Shown: positions 1-7,551 of the stretch, piece after piece | Layout: each line of letters begins with the position of its first letter | Numbering within the stretch: the stretch's first letter is position 1 | NCBI GenBank assembly: GCA_963704595.1 | Contig: OY969922.1 | Location: forward strand, 248,001-312,000 | Length of the DNA stretch: 64,000 bases | Reading direction: 5' to 3' | Origin: Acuticoccus sp963704595 | Lineage (GTDB): Bacteria > Pseudomonadota > Alphaproteobacteria > Rhizobiales > Amorphaceae | Made by a program: the position numbers and the translations under genes | Notes under the pieces: model-generated | Told to the model about the DNA's origin: nothing | The model's database searches: none | The model's input: the letters and a program-made list of their open reading frames with translations, nothing else

Positions 1-918
1 GTGCAGCGGAGCGGAGAGGCCGTCCTTGACCATCTCCTCTTCCACCAGCACGCCGAATGCGGGGTGGAGCTGCTTGAACTGGTCGAAGTTGTCGAACACG
101 GCCTTCACGGTCGTGTAGACCACATCATCCGGAACGTCGGCGGAGGTGATGAACGTGGCGCCGACGCCGAAGGTGGTGGTGTCCTCGTCGTTGCCCTTGT
201 ACATGCCGCCCGGAATGGTCGCGACGCGGTAGTAGGGGTTCTCCTCGACGAGCTTGTCGATCGCCGGGCCGGACACGTCGACCAGGTCGACGTCGCAGGA
301 GTTCACGGCTTCCTGGATCGCGGCGGCGGGGTGGCCGACGGTGTAGATCATCGCGTCGATCTTCCCGTCGCACAGCGCCTGGGCCATCTCGGAGCCCTTC
401 AGCTCGGTGGCGAGCGAGAAGTCGTCCATGGACATGCCGAACGCGTCCATCACCACTTCCATGGTCGCGCGCTGGCCCGAACCGGGGTTGCCGACGTTGA
501 CGCGCTTGCCCTTCAGGTCCTCGAACTTCTCGACGCCGGAGTCGGGACGCACGAGGAGGGTGAACGGCTCGGGGTGAACCGAGAAGACCGCACGCAGCTT
601 CTCGAACGGGCCGGCGTCCGCGAACTGGCTGGTGCCGTTGTAGGCGTGGTACTGCCAGTCGGACTGGGCGACGCCGAAGTCGAGCTCACCGGAGCGGACG
701 GTGTTGATGTTGTAGACCGAGCCGCCGGTGGATTCGGCGGAGCAGCGGATGCCGTGGTCGCGGCGGCCGCGGTTGACCAGCCGGCAGATCGCGCCGCCGG
801 TGGGGTAGTAGACGCCCGTGACACCGCCGGTGCCGATCGTCATGAACTTGTCCTGCGCCTGGGCGCCGGTCACCGTCATCGCGCCTACCGCGAGTAGTGC
901 AAGCACTGACTTCTTCAT
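1..918 (-). CDS. TAXI-family TRAP transporter substrate-binding protein, partial
   Basis: Periplasmic binding protein of a TAXI-type TRAP transporter, which captures a small, often dicarboxylate-like solute for a membrane permease. The frame is open from ATG at 918 to the window edge, so the C-terminus is missing and 306 codons are visible. The N-terminus is a Sec signal peptide with a cut after an AQA-like site. The mature part opens with the family signature MTIGTGGVTGVYYPTGG, followed later by VNVGNPGSGQR and a Gly/Asp-rich second lobe. TAXI proteins usually sit beside a fused 4TM-12TM permease, which would lie to the left of the window. The substrate cannot be read from sequence. The long open frame on the other strand is a GC-rich shadow. 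Confidence 0.9.
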   Translation of the reverse strand, partial: MKKSVLALLAVGAMTVTGAQAQDKFMTIGTGGVTGVYYPTGGAICRLVNRGRRDHGIRCSAESTGGSVYNINTVRSGELDFGVAQSDWQYHAYNGTSQFADAGPFEKLRAVFSVHPEPFTLLVRPDSGVEKFEDLKGKRVNVGNPGSGQRATMEVVMDAFGMSMDDFSLATELKGSEMAQALCDGKIDAMIYTVGHPAAAIQEAVNSCDVDLVDVSGPAIDKLVEENPYYRVATIPGGMYKGNDEDTTTFGVGATFITSADVPDDVVYTTVKAVFDNFDQFKQLHPAFGVLVEEEMVKDGLSAPLH

Positions 919-1244
919 ACGCTTCCCTCACTGTCCATTGCGGATTTCGCGGCGAAAGCCGACGGAAACCCCGGTTGTTTATAGAGGCCCGTCGCCGCAT
1001 GTCGCGCGGCCGGGCACCTTTCGTAGTGCTTCGCGGCCGCCGGAGCTACAGGCGGCCGAAAGGCATCACGGCGCACCTCCGGTACGCAGGTGTGGAAAGG
1101 CAATCGGGTCACGGTTCGTTTGTCAACGGGCGCAATTTCCCCGTTTTTGTCGGAACGGAAGATTGGGAAGAACCGTTGTTCGGCCAAGGAAGGATCAAAA
1201 TCCTCTTTTTGATCCAAGCCATAATTTTGAATGAGGTAGCATCT
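919..1244. other. Divergent intergenic region
   Basis: About 326 bases separate the TAXI gene from the first PRC-barrel gene. The right part is more AT-rich and holds an exact EcfG-type promoter at 1152-1177. It also holds a leader hairpin at 1192-1215 (GGATCAAAA pairing with TTTTGATCC across a six-base loop). A long open frame runs through here in frame with the PRC gene but has no coding character, so it is treated as leader. Confidence 0.6.
1152..1177 (+). promoter_or_regulatory. EcfG-type (general stress) promoter
   Basis: GGAAC at 1152-1156 is separated by 17 bases from CGTT at 1174-1177. This matches the alphaproteobacterial general-stress sigma factor consensus GGAAC-N16/17-CGTT exactly. 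It lies 68 bases before the ATG of the EF-hand/PRC-barrel gene, with room for a leader that includes a hairpin. Assignment rests on the consensus only. Confidence 0.6.
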
Positions 1245-2453
1245 ATGACCCGCAACCTTCTGGGCGGTACGGCCCTGATCGCGATCCTGAGTGTAACGCC
1301 CGCCGTTGCTCAGGACGACATGCGTGCACTTATGTTCGCCGACGAAGCGCAGATGAATGCGCGTGTCGCCGAAATGGATACTGACAAAGACGGCTCCATT
1401 TCGATGGATGAGTACAACGCGTACCTCGTTGCTGTCCCCGTCGCCGAAGCCGACCGCGAGACGTACGTCGCGGACTTCGAAGCGCTCGACACCGACAGCG
1501 ACGGCATTCTCATCGTGACCGAGCTCGAAGCCGGCATGGCGACCGACGGTGCCGAAGGCACTGCCGCGAAGGTCGACGTGACGCAGCCGGAAGCTCAGGT
1601 TTCCGTGACGCAGCCCGCCGCCGACGTGAACGTGCAGCAGGGCAACGCCACCGTTGCGGTGTCGCAGCCCGAGCCGGAAGTGGCCGTCACGCAGAAAGAG
1701 CCGGAAGTCTCCGTCAATCAGGCCGAGCCGACCGTTTCCGTGAACCAGCCCGAGCCGGAAGTTTCGGTCGAGCAGGGTGAGGCGACCGTCGCCATCGAGC
1801 AGCCGGAAGCCCAGGTCGCGGTCGACGCGCCGGCACCGGAAGTCGAAGTTCGCCAGGCGACGCCTGACGTGCAGGTGACGCAGAAGGAGCCGACCGTCTC
1901 CGTCCAGCAGCCCGAGCCGGAAGTTTCGGTCGAGACGCAGGAAGCCGAAGTCGCCGTGACGACCGAAGACCCCAACGTGGTCATCGAGCAGGGTGAGCCG
2001 GAAGTCGTGATCCAGAAGGTCACGAGCGTCGACGGCACCACCGAAGCGGCTGAGACCGACACCGACACCGCGATGGAGAACGCCGCAGAGTCGACCGGTA
2101 CGGCCATGGAGACGGCCGCCGCGACCACCGCAGCTGCAACCACCGCGACCGTCAACGCAGTCGCTTTCGACGATCTCGACGGCGAAGACGCCTACAACAA
2201 CATGGATCAGGAGATCGGCGAGATCACTGATATCGTGATGGAAAAGACGACCGGTGACATCTACGTCGTCGTCTCTGCTGGCGGCTTCCTCGGCCTCGGC
2301 GATGCTGACGTCGTGTTCCCGTACGAGAGGGTTTCGGTCGCTGGCGACAAGGTCATGATCGACACCAACATGTCGGAAGAGAACCTTGAAGACCGCAACG
2401 ACTACCAGGAAGACCTCTACGAGGACGTCCCGGAAGACATGATTGTTCGCTAA
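1245..2453 (+). CDS. Secreted EF-hand / nonapeptide-repeat / PRC-barrel protein (paralogue 1)
   Basis: Exported protein of 402 residues, first of three tandem paralogues. Residues 1-23 are a Sec signal peptide ending in AVAQ. Two EF-hand calcium loops follow at 45-56 (DTDKDGSISMDE) and 82-93 (DTDSDGILIVTE). Residues 112-255 are sixteen uninterrupted nine-residue repeats of the form V-x-Q-x-E-P-x-V-x. A Thr/Ala-rich linker leads to a PRC-barrel domain at about 305-395 (EIGEITDIV, GGFLGLGDADVVF). ATG 1245 is chosen because it starts the signal peptide; the frame stays open upstream without coding character. An EcfG-type promoter precedes the gene and a strong terminator follows it. The function is unknown. 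A calcium-responsive envelope or surface protein is an inference from the parts. Confidence 0.85.
   Translation: MTRNLLGGTALIAILSVTPAVAQDDMRALMFADEAQMNARVAEMDTDKDGSISMDEYNAYLVAVPVAEADRETYVADFEALDTDSDGILIVTELEAGMATDGAEGTAAKVDVTQPEAQVSVTQPAADVNVQQGNATVAVSQPEPEVAVTQKEPEVSVNQAEPTVSVNQPEPEVSVEQGEATVAIEQPEAQVAVDAPAPEVEVRQATPDVQVTQKEPTVSVQQPEPEVSVETQEAEVAVTTEDPNVVIEQGEPEVVIQKVTSVDGTTEAAETDTDTAMENAAESTGTAMETAAATTAAATTATVNAVAFDDLDGEDAYNNMDQEIGEITDIVMEKTTGDIYVVVSAGGFLGLGDADVVFPYERVSVAGDKVMIDTNMSEENLEDRNDYQEDLYEDVPEDMIVR
1578..2009 (+). repeat. 27-bp coding repeat, 16 copies (nonapeptide)
   Basis: Sixteen in-register 27-base units encode nonapeptides such as VNQPEPEVS and VTQKEPEVS with no insertions or deletions. 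Valine or isoleucine at position 1 and valine at position 8 are almost invariant; positions 3 to 6 favour Gln, Pro, Glu, Pro. The alternating hydrophobic pattern around each Pro-Glu-Pro turn suggests short beta strands. Confidence 0.9.
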
Positions 2454-2482
2454 ATCGCGACCATGCGAAGACTGAACTGAAG

Positions 2483-2509
2483 AGCCGGGGCCTCGTGCCC
2501 CGGCTTTTT
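2483..2509 (+). terminator. Rho-independent terminator
   Basis: A perfect nine-base stem AGCCGGGGC/GCCCCGGCT with a five-base loop is followed by a run of five T. It sits just after the stop codon of the first PRC-barrel gene and has the same stem as the terminator after the third one. Confidence 0.9.
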
Positions 2510-2590
2510 GCCGTGCTGATGCGCGGCCAAAGGCTTGCCACCCAGCGTGGAAGCGACATTTTCAAAGTGAATGAAACGAAGGAGCGACCC

Positions 2591-3652
2591 ATGAGCCTGT
2601 TCACCCGCACCGCACTGGTTGCGTTGCTGGCTGCCACCCCGGCGCTGGCGCAGACCAACGAGACGCCGGCAACCGCGCCGGCCGCGCCCGGGGCTGCGAC
2701 CGACGCCGCACCTGCGGCGGCGAACGACGCTGCCCCTGCGGCGGCGACTGACGCCGCAGCGCCCGCCGTGGCCGCCGATCCGCAGACCCCCGCCGCGGCA
2801 GCCGCCGATGGCGAGGTTGCCCGCACGCGGGTGATCGTCCGCCAGCCGGCCGCGACCGTGCGCGTGTTCGAGCCTGCGGTGACCGTGACGGTGAACCAGC
2901 CGCCGCCCCGCATCATCGTGCGCCAGTTCGAGCCGATCGTGACCGTGACGCAGCATGCGCCGGAAGTCAGCGTGACGCCGCACGAGCCCGACGTCCGCGT
3001 CGAGCTGCGCGATCCCGAGGTGGCCATCGAACAGGCCCAGCCGACCGTTTCGATCGATCAGCCGGAAGCCACCATCGAAGTCTCGCAGCCCGAGCCGACC
3101 GTTGACGTGACCCCGGCCCAGCCCGTCGTGACCGTCGACCAGAACGAGCCGGAAGTGGTCGTGCGCAACCCCGATCCGTCCGTCGAGGTCACGCAGCCGG
3201 AGTTCAACGTCGAGATCCAGCAGGAAGACGCCAACGTCCAGGTCCGCCAGGCCGAGCCTGACGTGAACGTCGTCGCGAGCACGACGACCGACTCCACCGC
3301 CGCCGTCGCCGATGCGCCTGTCGCCGCCGCTGCGGACGCCGCCGTCGGCACCGCGGTCGTCATCCCGCGCGACGAGATCATCGGCATGACCGTCGTCAAC
3401 GCCGAGGGTGACACCGTGGGCGAGATCGAAAACGTGCTTCTCGACCCCGCCACCAACGCGCCCGTGGTCGTCGTCGCGGTCGGCGGTCTCCTCGGTCTCA
3501 ACGAGCAGCACCTCGTGTTCGGCTACGACGAGCTGACCTTCTCCGCGGATGAGGCCGTGCTCGCGACCTCCGCCGACGAGAACGTGCTCGAGAACCGCCC
3601 GGAGTACGACGAGAGCAAGTACGTCGATCTGCCGGCCGAGATGCTCCGCTGA
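2591..3652 (+). CDS. Secreted nonapeptide-repeat / PRC-barrel protein (paralogue 2)
   Basis: Exported protein of 353 residues, second of the tandem array. A signal peptide ends near residue 21 (TPALAQ). In place of the EF-hands of its sisters it has an Ala/Pro/Thr-rich low-complexity stretch at about 22-75. Residues 83-226 are sixteen perfect-length nine-residue repeats (for example VDQNEPEVV, VRQAEPDVN), more diverged than in paralogue 1. A PRC-barrel follows at about 258-345 (TVGEIENVLLDP, GGLLGLNEQHLVF). ATG 2591 is preceded by a good AAGGAG site. Its own terminator follows. I see no EcfG-type site in its short upstream gap. Loss or replacement of the EF-hands suggests divergence in calcium dependence. 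Confidence 0.85.
   Translation: MSLFTRTALVALLAATPALAQTNETPATAPAAPGAATDAAPAAANDAAPAAATDAAAPAVAADPQTPAAAAADGEVARTRVIVRQPAATVRVFEPAVTVTVNQPPPRIIVRQFEPIVTVTQHAPEVSVTPHEPDVRVELRDPEVAIEQAQPTVSIDQPEATIEVSQPEPTVDVTPAQPVVTVDQNEPEVVVRNPDPSVEVTQPEFNVEIQQEDANVQVRQAEPDVNVVASTTTDSTAAVADAPVAAAADAAVGTAVVIPRDEIIGMTVVNAEGDTVGEIENVLLDPATNAPVVVVAVGGLLGLNEQHLVFGYDELTFSADEAVLATSADENVLENRPEYDESKYVDLPAEMLR
2837..3268 (+). repeat. 27-bp coding repeat, 16 copies
   Basis: Sixteen in-register nonapeptide units, the same count as in paralogue 1. Valine or isoleucine is kept at position 1 and a branched hydrophobic residue at position 8, while the middle positions vary more (Arg, His, Asn, Phe appear). Confidence 0.85.
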
Positions 3653-3674
3653 TTGAAGCGCACAACTGACGAGG

Positions 3675-3707
3675 AACGGGACGGGGCGTCATGCTCCGTC
3701 CCGTTTT
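3675..3707 (+). terminator. Rho-independent terminator
   Basis: A thirteen-base stem AACGGGACGGGGC / GCTCCGTCCCGTT with one G-T pair and a five-base loop ends in TTTT. It lies 22 bases after the stop of the second PRC-barrel gene. Confidence 0.85.
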
Positions 3708-3925
3708 GCGTTTGGCGGTTTAAAACGGAAACCCTGAGCGGTTTCATCAAGATTAAAATTTCGTCCGCTCCAACGCGTTCGAGTATCCATTGTTCCGTCA
3801 GGAAATGGCTTTTTAAAGTATTTATTCGGATCCAAATCGGAACGACACGCGCCCTTAGGGTATTTCATCCACAAGGAGCCGCGTGCTCCGTTTTTATTTT
3901 CAAGTCCGACGAGGAGCCAAACCCC
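3708..3925 (+). promoter_or_regulatory. AT-rich upstream region of paralogue 3
   Basis: This gap is clearly more AT-rich than its surroundings and carries the promoter region of the third PRC-barrel gene. A degenerate EcfG-like site, GGAAC at 3839-3843 then 17 bases then TATT, sits at a distance from the ATG similar to the exact site of paralogue 1. An exact GGAAC-N16-CGTT also occurs on the minus strand (3772-3796) but faces no gene. The GAGGAG at 3911-3916 is a good ribosome binding site for ATG 3926. Confidence 0.4.
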
Positions 3926-5068
3926 ATGGCGAATAAACTGATGCTGAGCACTGCGATGCTCGCACTTATCGCAGCGACGCCGGCGGCCGCACAGAATGCC
4001 AACGAGTTCGGCGAATGCGCGTTCGACGAGATGACCAACGAAACCTTCCTCGGCTTCGATATCGACAACGATAGCGGGCTGACGATGGACGAATACCGTG
4101 AGTGCCTTACCGAAGCTGGCATCGAGCTCGATGACGCCGGCATGACCGCTTACGAGCAGGCCTACACCGACGCTGACGCCGACGCTGACGGCGTCCTGCT
4201 GTTCACCGAAGTCGAGACCGTTACCGCGTCTGCCAACTCCGATGCGCCCAAGGGCACCATCACCGTGACGCAGCCCGCCGCCGAAGTGGTGGTGAACCAG
4301 CCTGCGCCGAACGTGAACGTCGAGACCAAGGAGCCGGAAGTCGCGGTTTCCACGCCGCAGCCGGAAGTGTCCGTGTCGACCCCCGAGCCCGACGTTGCCG
4401 TGAGCCAGGCCGAGCCGACCGTTTCCGTCGACCAGCCGGCCCCGCAGGTCAGCGTCAACCAGCCCGCCCCGGAAGTGAACGTCACGCAGCCTGAGGCTCA
4501 GGTCGCCGTCGAAGCCGGCCAGCCCGCCGTCTCCGTCGACACCGCCGCGCCGGAAGTTGCCGTTGCAACGCCCGAGCCCGACGTCAAGGTGACGCAGCCC
4601 GAGCTGGACGTGAACGTCGAGCAGGAAAACCCGGACGTCGCCGTTCGCCAGCAGCAGGCTGATGTGAACGTTGCGCAGACCTCGTCGACCGACGCTGCCG
4701 CGACCACCACTGCCGCTGTCGCGACCGACGCTTCGTCGACCGACATGGCCGCTGCCGAAGTGAAGACCTACCAGATCCGCATCGACGATGTGCTGGGTGA
4801 GGACCTTTACAACGTCAACGGTGAAGAAATCGGCGAGATCGACGAGATCGTGCTCGACCCGTCGACCAACAAGCCGGTCGTCCTGGTCTCCACCGGTGGC
4901 TTCCTTGGCCTCGGCGACCGTGAAGTTGCCTTCCAGTACGACGACATCACCTTCGCCGATGACCGTGCGATGCTTTCGACCGACCTGACGGAAGAGCAGC
5001 TCGAAGAGATGCCCGATGTCGACGAAGGCGCCTACACCGAGCTTCCCGAGACCATGATCGTCCGCTAA
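3926..5068 (+). CDS. Secreted EF-hand / nonapeptide-repeat / PRC-barrel protein (paralogue 3)
   Basis: Exported protein of 380 residues, third of the tandem array. A signal peptide ends near residue 23 (TPAAAQ). EF-hand-like loops lie at 45-56 (DIDNDSGLTMDE) and at about 82-95, in an acidic Asp-Ala run (TDADADADGVLLFTE). Two cysteines (31 and 60) flank the first loop and could form a disulfide. Residues 114-248 hold fifteen nine-residue repeats (VTQPAAEVV, VDQPAPQVS and so on). The PRC-barrel is at about 283-370 (EIGEIDEIVLDP, GGFLGLGDREVAF). The domain plan matches paralogue 1, so paralogue 2 is the variant. The role is unknown; an envelope protein is inferred. Confidence 0.85.
   Translation: MANKLMLSTAMLALIAATPAAAQNANEFGECAFDEMTNETFLGFDIDNDSGLTMDEYRECLTEAGIELDDAGMTAYEQAYTDADADADGVLLFTEVETVTASANSDAPKGTITVTQPAAEVVVNQPAPNVNVETKEPEVAVSTPQPEVSVSTPEPDVAVSQAEPTVSVDQPAPQVSVNQPAPEVNVTQPEAQVAVEAGQPAVSVDTAAPEVAVATPEPDVKVTQPELDVNVEQENPDVAVRQQQADVNVAQTSSTDAAATTTAAVATDASSTDMAAAEVKTYQIRIDDVLGEDLYNVNGEEIGEIDEIVLDPSTNKPVVLVSTGGFLGLGDREVAFQYDDITFADDRAMLSTDLTEEQLEEMPDVDEGAYTELPETMIVR
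4265..4669 (+). repeat. 27-bp coding repeat, 15 copies
   Basis: Fifteen in-register nonapeptide units with the same V-x-Q-x-x-P-x-V-x pattern as in the two upstream paralogues, followed by a partial sixteenth unit (VAQ). Confidence 0.85.
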
Positions 5069-5096
5069 CGGCGATCACCACCGAGAAGACGGCAAG

Positions 5097-5124
5097 AGCC
5101 GGGGCCCAGTGCCCCGGCTTTTTT
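5097..5124 (+). terminator. Rho-independent terminator
   Basis: Stem AGCCGGGGC/GCCCCGGCT, loop CCAGT, then six T. The stem is identical to the terminator after paralogue 1, which supports origin of the array by gene duplication. It also separates the array from the convergent TRAP operon. Confidence 0.9.
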
Positions 5125-5139
5125 GCGTCCGGCGCCCCA

Positions 5140-6739
5140 TCAGCGGGTGACGATCTCCGGCCCCATCAGCGACGTCGGCACCACCGTTGAGAGCCAAGGG
5201 ACGTACGTGATGATGATGAGGAAGACGAAGAGCACCGCCACGAACGGCAACGCCGCGCGTACCACCTGGATGAGGCTCATCCCCGTGATACCTGACGTCA
5301 CGAAGAGGTTGAGGCCGATCGGCGGCGTGATCATCCCGATCTCCATGTTCACCACCATGATGATGCCGAGATGGATCGGGTCGATGCCGAGCTGCATCGC
5401 GATCGGGAACACCACCGGTGCCACGATCAGGAGAAGCCCGGACGGCTCCATGAACTGCCCGCCGATGAGGAGCAGGACGTTGATCGCGATGAGGAAGGTG
5501 AACCAGTTGAAGCCTGCGCCGAGCATCCAGTCGGTGATCACCTGCGGGATGCGCTCCGACGTCAGCACGTGCGCGAAGAGGAGCGCGTTGACGATGATGA
5601 ACATCAGCATCACCGTCGTGCGCGCGGCCTCCATCATCACCTTGCGCGTGTCGCGGTGGACGAAGGTGGCCGGCGCCATCAGCAGCGAATAGGCGACGTT
5701 GCGGACGAGGACGACGAAGCCCGTGACGGCGGCGACCGGGCTCCCCGCGCCCTGCCTGACGACGAGGTATACGACGCCCGCGATGACGGCGACCACGCCC
5801 GCCACCACCGCGCGCTCCGCGAGCGCACCTTCTCCGGCGCCGAAGAAGGAGAGGATGAGGATCACCGAGAACAGCGCGAGGCCGTAGAGCCACGCGAAGA
5901 AGCCGTTGCGCGCGGCGAGGCTGTCACCCTCGCCGATGAAGCGCTTGCCCTTCATCGGCCCCATGTCGCGGTAGACGAAGAGGGCGATGAGGAAGGAATA
6001 GACCGCGGCGACGGCGGCCGCCTCCGTCGGCGTGAAGACGCCGCCGTAGATGCCGCCGAGGATGATGACGATGAGGAAGAGCCCCCACGCGGCGTCCTTG
6101 CCGGCGCGCAGGAACTCGCCCCAGCCTTCCCACTCGCCCTTCGGCAGGCCGCGCACGCGGGCGATGACGTAGATCGCCAGCATGAGCATCACGCCGGCGA
6201 GGATGCCGGGGATGATGCCGGCGAGGAACATCCGGCCGACCGACACGTCGGTCGCGGCGGCGTAGACGACCATCACGATCGACGGCGGGATGAGGATGCC
6301 GAGGGTGCCGGCGTTGCAGACGATGCCGGCCGCGAACTCCTTGGAGTAGCCGACCTGCCGCATTCCCGCGATGGCGATGGTGCCGATCGCGACCACGGTG
6401 GACGGCGAGGAGCCCGACAGCGCCGCGAACAGCATGCAGGCGAGCACCGAGGCCATCGCGAGACCGCCGCGGAACGAGCCGACGGTCGCGATCGCGAAGC
6501 GGATGATGCGCTGCGCCACGCCGCCCGTCGACATGAACGAGGCGGCGAGGATGAAGAAGGGGATCGCGAGGAGCGTGTAGTTCTGGCTCGACGGTGAACA
6601 GCTGCTGCGCCACCGACGACACGCTGTCGGTGGAGAAGAACGTGATCATGATGATCGAGGACAGCCCGAGCGATATCGCGACGGGGACGCCCGACAGGAG
6701 CAGCGCGAAGACGAGGCCGAAGAGGATCGCCGTTTCCAT
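5140..6739 (-). pseudogene. dctM: TRAP transporter large permease DctM, with apparent frameshift
   Basis: Large membrane subunit (12 or so TM helices) of a sodium-driven TRAP transporter. ATG 6739 starts METAILFGLVFALLLSGVPVAI, the usual DctM N-terminus. The reading frame breaks near 6592: after ...AQQLFT the sequence needs one base removed to continue as SSQNYTLLAIPFF, the normal family sequence. Everything downstream is intact and full length, about 532 residues after correction. It includes GTLGILIPPSIVMV, TPTEAAAVAAVY and the C-terminal GMITPPIGLNLFV motif. The simplest readings are a sequencing error in one G or a very recent inactivating insertion. It follows dctQ by nine bases, so it is the last gene of dctPQM. 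Confidence 0.85.
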
Positions 6740-6748
6740 GAGGTCTCG

Positions 6749-7438
6749 TCAGTCCCTGAGAATGTTGCGGTTTTCTTCCACGAGCTCTTCGGCTTCGTGG
6801 CTGGCGATGATGAGCTCGCGCTTGCCCTGGACGATCTCGATCAGCGCCTGCAGCGCGCGCATGGCGAGAAGGCCGAGCCCGACCGGCAGGATGATGTAGG
6901 CGACCCAGCGGTGAACCCGCTCCTGTCCCGCCCATTCGACCATGAAGCCCGGATACTTGAGGTCGTCGAGGCCGATGCCGACGCGGTACATCTTCCACCA
7001 GTAGTCGACCGCGCCGCCGCCGCGCGTTTCCGCGCCGAGGTAGGTCAGCCAGTCGGCGTTGATGAACATCACGGCGTAGAGGAGGACGGCCAGCGCCCCG
7101 AAGATCGCGAAGCCGCGGAAGACCTTGCGCGGGAACAGGCGGATCAGGCTGTCGATACCGAGGTGGGCATTGATCTTCACCGCGTAGCTCGCGCCGAACA
7201 GGATGAGCCAGGCGAACAGGATGCGGTTGAGCTCCAGCGCGCCCTGGAAGCCGGAGTTGAAGCCGTAGCGCATGACCACCTGGACGAAGGCGACCAGCGT
7301 CATCGCGGCGAGGAGGAGGGAGATCACGATCTCCTCGAACTCGTTCATCACCTTCGGCGCCAGCCGGTCGGCAATGAAGTAGAGCACGATGAAGCCGACG
7401 AGCGTCAGCAGCGGATAGTTGAGCAGGAGTGAGGCCAT
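6749..7438 (-). CDS. dctQ: TRAP transporter small permease DctQ
   Basis: Small membrane subunit of the TRAP transporter, 229 residues, with four predicted TM helices and the family motifs VVMRYGFNSGFQGALELNR and LFAWLILFGASYAVK. It pairs with DctM to form the permease. It is somewhat longer than many DctQ proteins (160-180) because of an insertion of about 40 residues (ETRGGGAVDYWWKMYRVG and following) between TM3 and TM4, and a charged C-terminal tail. It lies between dctP and dctM in one operon. Confidence 0.9.
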   Translation of the reverse strand: MASLLLNYPLLTLVGFIVLYFIADRLAPKVMNEFEEIVISLLLAAMTLVAFVQVVMRYGFNSGFQGALELNRILFAWLILFGASYAVKINAHLGIDSLIRLFPRKVFRGFAIFGALAVLLYAVMFINADWLTYLGAETRGGGAVDYWWKMYRVGIGLDDLKYPGFMVEWAGQERVHRWVAYIILPVGLGLLAMRALQALIEIVQGKRELIIASHEAEELVEENRNILRD

Positions 7439-7508
7439 GGACGTCTCGCTGCGGGCTCGGCGGGCAACGCCTGCGGCGTCCCGAGATGGCCGGTCGGTTG
7501 GGGGCGGT

Positions 7509-7535
7509 GCCGCGGCCGGACGGGCCGGCCGCGGC
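7509..7535 (-). promoter_or_regulatory. Intercistronic stem-loop between dctP and dctQ
   Basis: An eleven-base perfect stem (GCCGCGGCCGG pairing with CCGGCCGCGGC, five-base loop) lies in the 113-base gap after dctP and before dctQ. There is no T run on the transcribed strand. Such stem-loops after binding-protein genes are known to stabilise the upstream message so that the binding protein exceeds the permease. That role is inferred here. Confidence 0.5.
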
Positions 7536-7551
7536 GGGTCGTGTCAGAGGA

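Noticed and set aside
1..897. Long plus-strand open frame opposite the TAXI gene
   Set aside because: Its product is a His/Val/Arg-rich shadow with no domain, while the minus strand encodes a complete signal peptide and TAXI motifs.
1578..4669. CRISPR array or mobile minisatellite in the 27-base repeats
   Set aside because: The units are coding, in frame, without spacers, and diverged at DNA level while the amino acid pattern is kept.
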